11,428 bases of DNA, from NCBI GenBank assembly GCA_027621485.1, contig JAQCBG010000007.1, forward strand, positions 1 to 11,428, given 5' to 3'. This stretch comes from Pseudomonadota bacterium (GTDB taxonomy: Bacteria; Pseudomonadota; Alphaproteobacteria; Rickettsiales; Midichloriaceae). How positions within the stretch are numbered: the stretch's first letter is position 1; every line of letters starts with the position of its first letter. The notes under the pieces are model-generated. The model was given only the letters and a program-made list of their open reading frames with translations, was not told the DNA's origin and ran no database searches. The position numbers and the translations under genes are program-made. Below are positions 6,983 through 11,428 of the stretch, piece by piece.

Positions 6983-7363
6983 TTATTTATCTACATTGGC
7001 ATCTTTGATTTGCGCCTCTTCTTGAATAGAAGTATCTATTTCTTCAGCAACACTATCCATTTGCTTTTCCTTATTAACAATCTTACCACTGATCAAGGAA
7101 TTTGAATTATGAGGCCTTTTTTTACTTAAATTGCCTTTTTCATCAATATGAGAGATATTTGAAATGTGAATAAAACTCTCAGTATAAGTATAACGCTCTC
7201 CAGAGGCATTGTTAACTTTTTTCAGGCGCTTTCTTTTAATGTTAACACCATCTACTAAAACCTTTAACGCATTACGATCAATCTTCAGTATAGAACCTTG
7301 TTTTCCTTTCTGATCACCAGATATTACTGTAACAAAATCGCCAGATTTAAATTTTTTAATCAT
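6983..7363 (-). CDS. rplX: 50S ribosomal protein L24 with acidic C-terminal tail
   Basis: Large-subunit protein L24, an assembly initiator that binds the 5' end of 23S rRNA. The KOW motif is clear near the N-terminus (SGDFVTVISGDQKGKQGSILK, about residues 7-27), followed by VDGVNIKRKR and the FIHISNISHID block. The 126 residues exceed the usual 100-110. The extra part is an acidic, low-complexity tail from about residue 100 with eight acidic and two lysine residues, and the stretch just before it is diverged. The ATG directly follows the rplN stop (TAA-ATG, no spacer), so translation is surely coupled. Confidence 0.95.
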   Translation of the reverse strand: MIKKFKSGDFVTVISGDQKGKQGSILKIDRNALKVLVDGVNIKRKRLKKVNNASGERYTYTESFIHISNISHIDEKGNLSKKRPHNSNSLISGKIVNKEKQMDSVAEEIDTSIQEEAQIKDANVDK

Positions 7364-7735
7364 TTAAAGTACCTCAGGAGCAAGAGAAATTATTTTTGAA
7401 AACTTCTTATCTTTTAACTCTCTTGGTATAGGTCCAAAAATTCTCGTACCAATTGGCTCTTTTTTGTCATTTAAAAGTACAACAGCATTAGCATCAAATT
7501 TTATTGTACTACCATCACTTCTTTGCATTTCTTTAACAGTTCTTGCAACAACAGCTTTATAAACCTTACCTTTAACAACTTTAGAGGCTTTTGGAATAGC
7601 ATCTTTTACTGCAACAACTATTAAATCTCCAGTATCAGCAGAGAACTTACCAGCACCTCCTAAAACCTTGATGCACTGAACAGATTTCGCACCAGAGTTA
7701 TCGGCTAATTTACACCTCGTACCCATTTGTATCAT
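7364..7735 (-). CDS. rplN: 50S ribosomal protein L14
   Basis: Large-subunit protein L14, part of bridge B8 and neighbour of L19. The 123-residue product starts [17 protein letters not shown] and keeps the family blocks [20 protein letters not shown] and [28 protein letters not shown]. It is the first gene of the spc operon in E. coli. Here it has one of the best SD sites of the window (AAAGGG, 7 nt before the ATG), which lies at the end of a 36-nt tandem repeat. Confidence 0.98.
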   Translation of the reverse strand: MIQMGTRCKLADNSGAKSVQCIKVLGGAGKFSADTGDLIVVAVKDAIPKASKVVKGKVYKAVVARTVKEMQRSDGSTIKFDANAVVLLNDKKEPIGTRIFGPIPRELKDKKFSKIISLAPEVL

Positions 7736-7742
7736 ACAATTT

Positions 7743-7748
7743 CCCTTT
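7743..7748 (-). promoter_or_regulatory. Ribosome-binding site of rplN
   Basis: AAAGGG on the minus strand lies 7 nt before the rplN ATG. It forms the downstream end of the second copy of the 18-nt tandem repeat; the same AAAAGG occurs 18 nt further upstream in the first copy, too far from any start codon to be used directly. Confidence 0.75.
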
Positions 7749-7779
7749 TATTCTTTTAAAGCCTTTTATTCTTTTAAAA
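7744..7779 (-). repeat. 18-nt tandem duplication in the rpsQ-rplN gap
   Basis: On the minus strand an 18-nt unit, CTTTAAAAGAATAAAAGG, occurs twice back to back (7779-7762 and 7761-7744), with only the first base differing (T versus C). It fills most of the 49-nt spacer between rpsQ and rplN. In E. coli this spacer is the S10/spc operon boundary. Each unit ends in an SD-like AAAAGG. Slippage is the simplest origin. Confidence 0.9.
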
Positions 7780-7784
7780 CGTCT

Positions 7785-8009
7785 CTATGCAACGCACCAT
7801 TTTTTCGTTTTAGATATAGGTATAGATTCTATTATCTCAACTATATCCCCAATAACATGCTTCTCCTCCGGATCATGCACAGCATACTTTTTGTGCCTAG
7901 TAACAAACTTTCCATATCTCTTATCTTTCTTAATAGAATTTACCAAGACAGAAATAGTTTTAGATCCACTTTTTTTGATCACAGTACCAGATAATCTCCT
8001 TTTAGGCAT
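7785..8009 (-). CDS. rpsQ: 30S ribosomal protein S17
   Basis: Small-subunit protein S17, a primary 16S rRNA binder with an OB-fold. The 74 residues show MPKRRLSGTVIKKSGSKTISV at the start, the RHKKYAVHDP block (near 38-47) and GDIVEIIESIPISKTKKWCV at the end, all standard. It follows rpmC by 49 nt. The region before the ATG at 8009 is nearly pure A+T with no SD. Confidence 0.96.
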   Translation of the reverse strand: MPKRRLSGTVIKKSGSKTISVLVNSIKKDKRYGKFVTRHKKYAVHDPEEKHVIGDIVEIIESIPISKTKKWCVA

Positions 8010-8058
8010 TATAATTCATTAATTTAAATTATTTTTTATCATCAACACTAATAAAAAC

Positions 8059-8247
8059 TTAGTTTTTTGAGTTATAAACAGTTTTAATTCTAGCAATAGA
8101 ACGTCTTAAAAATTTTATTTTTGCAGTATTTGGAGAAGAATCTCCAAGAGCACCCGCAAAACGAATTCCCATTAACTCTTTTTTCAACTCGTTATATTTG
8201 TCATAAAGTGCTTCTTTAGACATAGATCTAAATTCATTTATTTTCAT
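8059..8247 (-). CDS. rpmC: 50S ribosomal protein L29
   Basis: Small two-helix large-subunit protein near the peptide exit tunnel, where it helps dock SRP and trigger factor. The 62 residues begin MKINEFRSMSKEAL and include the NELKKELMGIRFAGALGD block and the ending IARIKTVYNS. The ATG at 8247 was chosen over a TTG one codon upstream because it is 7 nt after a strong SD. That SD lies in the last codons of rplP, so the two genes are translationally linked; only 3 nt separate the rplP stop from this ATG. Confidence 0.95.
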   Translation of the reverse strand: MKINEFRSMSKEALYDKYNELKKELMGIRFAGALGDSSPNTAKIKFLRRSIARIKTVYNSKN

Positions 8248-8250
8248 CAA

Positions 8251-8664
8251 TCAATCCCCTAACAACTTTATAAATTTAGTTTTTACTGGCAATTTTGTTG
8301 CAGCAGTCTTAAACGCACCAATAGCTTTACTTTCATCAATTCCATCAAGTTCAAACAAAATGCGACCAGGCTCAACACGCACCGCCCAAAACTCAACGCT
8401 ACCCTTGCCACTACCCATTCTTACCTCTGCTGGTTTAGATGATACCGGCAAATCAGGAAATATATTAATCCAAAGTTTACCTGCGCGCTTTAGGTAGCCT
8501 TTAATTGCTTTCCTTGCGGCTTCAATCTGCCTAGCACTAACGCGATCTGCTGTCAATGCTTTTAAACCAAACTTACCAAATGCAAGACTTGAACCAGCTT
8601 TAGTACGAGATCGAACTCGGCCTTTAAAGGCTTTTCTATATTTCGTTTTCTTAGGAGCTAACAT
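8251..8664 (-). CDS. rplP: 50S ribosomal protein L16
   Basis: Large-subunit protein L16, which lines the A-site tRNA region. The 137 residues keep LAPKKTKYRKAFKGRV at the start, ARQIEAARKAIKGYLKRAGKLWINIFPD, SKPAEVRMGSGKGSVEFW and AATKLPVKTKF, all hallmark blocks. It ends in TGA, which supports the standard code because reading through would run into rpmC. No SD precedes the ATG at 8664, which lies 42 nt after rpsC. Confidence 0.98.
   Translation of the reverse strand: MLAPKKTKYRKAFKGRVRSRTKAGSSLAFGKFGLKALTADRVSARQIEAARKAIKGYLKRAGKLWINIFPDLPVSSKPAEVRMGSGKGSVEFWAVRVEPGRILFELDGIDESKAIGAFKTAATKLPVKTKFIKLLGD
8255..8260 (-). promoter_or_regulatory. Ribosome-binding site of rpmC inside rplP
   Basis: AGGGGA on the minus strand ends 7 nt before the rpmC ATG (8247) and lies within the last sense codons of rplP (Gly-Asp). 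Its ideal spacing decides the start of rpmC. Confidence 0.8.
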
Positions 8665-8706
8665 CGGAATACTTTTTTAAGATAAATTAATCGCAATTCA
8701 ACAAAA

Positions 8707-9345
8707 TTACATTCTTTTTTTTCTATCATCATAAACCCAAACCTTTACGCCAATAATGCCATATGTAGTATGAGCAGATGCGACACCATAATCTATATAT
8801 GCACGAAGTGTATGCAATGGCACTTTTCCTTCATTATAACTTTGAGATCTCGCGATTTCTGCACCGTTAATCCTGCCGCTAATTTTTATTTTAATTCCAG
8901 ATGCCCCCATGCGCATAGCTGATTGCATTGCACGTTTAGCACCTTTTCTAAAAGAAGCCCTTCTTTCAAGTTGCTGCGCTAAGCTATCTGAAATTAACTT
9001 TGCATCAAGCTCAGGACGCCTTACTTCTGTAATATTAACCGAGACATCTAATCCATTTTCAATTTTATTAAGCGCACTCTTTATCTTACCTATATCTTGG
9101 CCTTTAGATCCAATAATAGAACCTGGACGAGAAGTACTTATATTCAATTTTAATTGATTTGGAAGTCTTTCTATATTTAATGAACTTATACCAGATGCTC
9201 TACCTAAATTTTGCCTTATATATTGCTTTAAAACTATATCTTTATGCAATTTCTCAGAATAAGTTTTTTTACCAGCATACCAAAGAGAAGACCAAGTATT
9301 AGTAATACCAATACGAAAACCTATAGGATTGACTTTTTGACCCAT
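8707..9345 (-). CDS. rpsC: 30S ribosomal protein S3
   Basis: Small-subunit head protein S3 at the mRNA entry channel, with helicase-related function. The 212-residue product starts MGQKVNPIGFRIG, the family's invariant beginning, so the ATG at 9345 is used rather than one seven codons upstream that lies inside rplV. The KH domain shows IIGSKGQDI (77-85) with the G-x-x-G loop, and the C-terminal domain has ISGRINGAEIAR (155-166), PLHTLRAYIDYG and HTTYGIIGVKVWVY. The C-terminal tail is short, ending soon after the last strand. The start is 4 nt after the rplV stop. Confidence 0.98.
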   Translation of the reverse strand: MGQKVNPIGFRIGITNTWSSLWYAGKKTYSEKLHKDIVLKQYIRQNLGRASGISSLNIERLPNQLKLNISTSRPGSIIGSKGQDIGKIKSALNKIENGLDVSVNITEVRRPELDAKLISDSLAQQLERRASFRKGAKRAMQSAMRMGASGIKIKISGRINGAEIARSQSYNEGKVPLHTLRAYIDYGVASAHTTYGIIGVKVWVYDDRKKRM

Positions 9346-9349
9346 ATTA

Positions 9350-9703
9350 TTAACCTTCTTGTACAATCATAGTAATTTGACTAAAGCGCTTTTTAATAAT
9401 AGAGGCTTTACCTCTTGCTCTTGTTCTCATTCTTTTTAATGTCATCCCCTTTCCAACATCTACAGTGGTAATTTTTAATTTATCTATATCCATGCCATGA
9501 TTATTTTCAGCATTTGCAATTGCAGAATGCAAAACCTTTAGGATAGAAGAAGCAGCTACTTTTCTACAAAAACGAAGCTGCATAATAGCATCTTGAGCGC
9601 GAAGACCACGCACTAAATCAGCAACTAAATTTATTTTCTGTACACTACCCTTTAGCAATTTGCCAGTAGCTTTAGCATAATTCACAGATGTATGCAAAGA
9701 CAT
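9350..9703 (-). CDS. rplV: 50S ribosomal protein L22
   Basis: Large-subunit protein L22, whose long hairpin loop lines the exit tunnel next to L4 and is a site of macrolide-resistance changes in other bacteria. The 117 residues fit the family: KATGKLLKGSVQKINLVADLVRG at the start, SAIANAENNHGMD in the centre and the tunnel loop KRMRTRARGKASIIKKRFSQITM. Its final codons (Gln-Glu-Gly) hold the SD of rpsC. It follows rpsS after a 97-nt gap, the largest inside the ribosomal cluster. Confidence 0.97.
   Translation of the reverse strand: MSLHTSVNYAKATGKLLKGSVQKINLVADLVRGLRAQDAIMQLRFCRKVAASSILKVLHSAIANAENNHGMDIDKLKITTVDVGKGMTLKRMRTRARGKASIIKKRFSQITMIVQEG
9354..9360 (-). promoter_or_regulatory. Ribosome-binding site of rpsC inside rplV
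   Basis: AAGAAGG on the minus strand lies 8 nt before the rpsC ATG at 9345, within the last codons of rplV. It decides between two in-frame ATGs, since the one at 9366 would place the SD inside the coding region. Confidence 0.8.
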
Positions 9704-9800
9704 AAATTACCAACTAAAATTATTCTTTTAAAAACTTTAAAAACAATCTTTTTTATTTAATCAAAGATATACAAAAGACGCGCATAAATAATCATTTATA

Positions 9801-10073
9801 TTACTTTTTGCGATGTCCACTATGCCCTCTAAACGTTCTAGTCGGCGAAAACTCTCCTAATTTTTTTCCAACCATGCGTTCAGTTATTTGAACACGTATA
9901 AAATCTTTCCCATTATGGACAGCAAAAGTCAAGCCAATAAAACTAGGCAATATAGTAGATCTTCTTGACCAAGTCTTAATTGCAGATCTAGCGCCACTTT
10001 CAGCAGCCGCAAGAACTTTTTTTAACAAGCTAGGATCAACAAACGGCCCTTTCCAAACAGATCTATGACCCAT
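9801..10073 (-). CDS. rpsS: 30S ribosomal protein S19
   Basis: Small-subunit head protein S19, which pairs with S13 and contacts the large subunit. The 90 residues have the start [16 protein letters not shown], the middle [23 protein letters not shown] and the end [19 protein letters not shown], all diagnostic. AAAGG lies 7 nt before the ATG at 10073, a good SD. It follows rplB by 56 nt. Confidence 0.98.
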   Translation of the reverse strand: MGHRSVWKGPFVDPSLLKKVLAAAESGARSAIKTWSRRSTILPSFIGLTFAVHNGKDFIRVQITERMVGKKLGEFSPTRTFRGHSGHRKK

Positions 10074-10129
10074 TACAATACCTTTGATTTAAAAAATTCA
10101 TAACTTCAAACATATAAAAATTTAAGATA

Positions 10130-10963
10130 TTATTTTGCATATCGACGACGAACTATATATTTCGAAGTCCTCTTATTATTTCTTGTACGCTTACCTTTTG
10201 TTGGAACACCCCAAGGAGTTTTTGGATGTACACCACCTGAAGTTTTACCCTCTCCTCCTCCATGCGGATGATCTACAGGATTCATTGCGGCACCTCTAAC
10301 AGTAGGTCTTATTCCTAACCATCGACTTCTACCAGCTTTTCCATATTTAATATTTTTATGGTCTGAATTTGAAACAGAGCCAATAGTCGCCCTACATTTT
10401 GAAGGCACCTTTCTCATTTCACCAGAACGAAGACGTAAAAGAGCGTATTCACCATCCTTACCAATGAGCTGAGCAAAACTACCTGCGGATCGTGCTAATT
10501 GTGCGCCCTTTCCAGGCTTTAATTCTACGCAATGTACCGTTGTACCTACAGGCATATTTATCAAAGGAAAACTATTTCCAATTTTAATATCTCCTACATT
10601 ATCTGAAATGACAGTAGATCCAATATTAATTTCATTTGGAGCAATTACATACTGAAGAGACTGATCATCTTTGTATTTTAAAAGCGCTAAAAATGCAGTT
10701 CTTCCAGGATCATATTCTAGGCGTTCTACAGTAGCCTCAATACCAAGCTTTGCAGATCTTTTAAAATCAACTAAACGCAACTTACGCTTTACTCCACCTC
10801 CTCTCCCCCAAGATGTAATACGACCATTATTATTTCTTCCGCCAGAAGAAGATTTACCAACAGTCAAAGACTTTACTGGAGATCCACTCCAGAGATCTTT
10901 TCTACATATCCCAACTTTACCACGCGTAGAAGAAGTAACAGGTTTATATTGTTTTAAAGGCAT
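10130..10963 (-). CDS. rplB: 50S ribosomal protein L2
   Basis: Large-subunit protein L2, essential for subunit joining and peptidyl-transferase activity. The 277 residues match the family length (about 273-278). Visible blocks are [17 protein letters not shown] (41-57), the SH3-like centre with [19 protein letters not shown] (143-161) and the catalytic-centre loop [18 protein letters not shown] (223-240) that holds the conserved histidines. A basic C-terminal tail follows. Only a weak purine-rich stretch precedes the ATG at 10963. Confidence 0.99.
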   Translation of the reverse strand: MPLKQYKPVTSSTRGKVGICRKDLWSGSPVKSLTVGKSSSGGRNNNGRITSWGRGGGVKRKLRLVDFKRSAKLGIEATVERLEYDPGRTAFLALLKYKDDQSLQYVIAPNEINIGSTVISDNVGDIKIGNSFPLINMPVGTTVHCVELKPGKGAQLARSAGSFAQLIGKDGEYALLRLRSGEMRKVPSKCRATIGSVSNSDHKNIKYGKAGRSRWLGIRPTVRGAAMNPVDHPHGGGEGKTSGGVHPKTPWGVPTKGKRTRNNKRTSKYIVRRRYAK

Positions 10964-11004
10964 ATCTTTTATTTCTTTTTAATTTTATACTTCGCATTTA
11001 AATA

Positions 11005-11301
11005 TTAAATACTCATAGATTGTATTGTATGGCCACTTTTTAATGAGACTATTGCCTTTTTATAAGAAGATTGCTTGCCTTTAATTCCTTTAAAGATTTT
11101 TGATTTCGGATGCTTTGAAATTACATTAACCGATTTCACTTTTACTTTAAAAATATTTTCTACAGCGCTCTTAATTACAAACTTATTAGAATTTTTATTC
11201 ACTTTAAAAACGTAATGACCAAAATCCCTAAGATAAACACCTTTTTCAGACATTATAGGCGCAACAATAACATCATATATATTATTTTTTTTCATTTGCA
11301 T
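11005..11301 (-). CDS. rplW: 50S ribosomal protein L23
   Basis: Large-subunit protein L23 at the tunnel exit, docking site for trigger factor and SRP. The 98 residues include VIVAPIMSEKGVYL near the start, the HYVFKVNKNSNKFVIKSAVENIFKVKV block and VNVISKHPKSKIFKGIKGK. The first ATG (11301) is 5 nt after AAAGG. A second in-frame ATG two codons on (11295) overlaps the rplD TGA as ATGA and is a possible alternative start. Either way the gene overlaps the end of rplD and is translationally coupled to it. Confidence 0.96.
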   Translation of the reverse strand: MQMKKNNIYDVIVAPIMSEKGVYLRDFGHYVFKVNKNSNKFVIKSAVENIFKVKVKSVNVISKHPKSKIFKGIKGKQSSYKKAIVSLKSGHTIQSMSI

Positions 11302-11428
11302 AGTAACCTTTCTTCTATAGCTTTAACTCCACTTTTAGTTAATAAAAGATGATCTGATTTTAATATATCCAAAACATTTAAACCAATAACTGGTATAACA
11401 TTTAAAAAACTTATATTTGAAGCAGCAG
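11292..11428 (-). CDS. rplD: 50S ribosomal protein L4, C-terminal part (cut by window edge)
   Basis: The last 44 codons and TGA of a gene entering from the right edge. The peptide ...NVIPVIGLNVLDILKSDHL followed by LLTKSGVKAIEERLLCK fits the end of L4, where a Rossmann-like domain closes with a strand naming the site 'N-V-x-D-I-L' and a helix after T-K-x-A/G-V. Position immediately before rplW agrees. L4 binds 23S rRNA and in E. coli represses the S10 operon; the N-terminal part is not in view. Its TGA overlaps rplW by 10 nt. Confidence 0.88.
   Translation of the reverse strand, partial: AASNISFLNVIPVIGLNVLDILKSDHLLLTKSGVKAIEERLLCK

Noticed and set aside
8909..9157. Plus-strand ORF opposite rpsC
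   Set aside because: Antisense shadow of a highly conserved gene, with no SD.
9704..9800. Internal promoter in the 97-nt rpsS-rplV gap (TTGTTT, 16 nt, AATAAT)
   Set aside because: Boxes this loose are common in A+T-rich spacers; no supporting element was found.
10671..10982. Plus-strand ORF opposite rplB
   Set aside because: Antisense shadow; composition follows from the glycine/arginine-rich L2 codons.

Overview
The window is one long block of genes on the minus strand. It is AT-rich, roughly one third G+C by eye. Read 5'->3' on the minus strand (high to low coordinates), the order is rplD (3' end only), rplW, rplB, rpsS, rplV, rpsC, rplP, rpmC, rpsQ, rplN, rplX, rplE, rpsN, rpsH, rplF, rplR, rpsE, rpmD, rplO, secY, adk. 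This is the classical bacterial S10 + spc ribosomal protein cluster with the protein-export gene secY and adenylate kinase at its end. A separate Bax inhibitor-1 (BI-1/YccA/YbhL-type) membrane protein gene follows.

Organism: several points suggest an AT-rich alphaproteobacterium, most likely a Rickettsiales-type intracellular symbiont. The secY-adk junction matches that group, S14 is the long 101-residue form, and the BI-1 protein strongly resembles what I recall of rickettsial homologues. Ribosomal genes alone do not allow a genus call. The genetic code is the standard bacterial one: TGA ends rplP and rplD, and tryptophan is TGG wherever I checked.

Layout: 11428-7364 holds the S10-operon part. 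7735-1186 holds the spc part. 1185-908 is a 278-nt gap with a good promoter for the BI-1 gene, two inverted repeats and no convincing terminator. 907-185 is the BI-1 gene. 146-107 is a strong intrinsic terminator. 1-106 holds nothing I can support. Most ribosomal genes abut or are 30-100 nt apart. At least three Shine-Dalgarno (SD) sites (rplN, rpmC, rpsC) are strong and well spaced, and two of these lie inside or against the end of the upstream gene. Many other genes have little or no visible SD, so translational coupling is probably important. Starts were moved inward from the longest ORF for rpsC, rpmC, rplF, rpsE, rplR and the BI-1 gene. rpmD (59 codons) was added from the sequence.

Most of the window is ordinary conserved translation machinery, and I do not see a new multi-gene system. 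The points most worth a second look are: (1) the BI-1 protein has glutamine at both positions where the family normally carries the two aspartates of its pH-sensing/cation gate; (2) its promoter has a perfect palindrome between -35 and -10; (3) the expected rpsM-rpsK-rpoA-rplQ block is missing after adk; (4) a 36-nt tandem duplication covers the ribosome-binding site of rplN.
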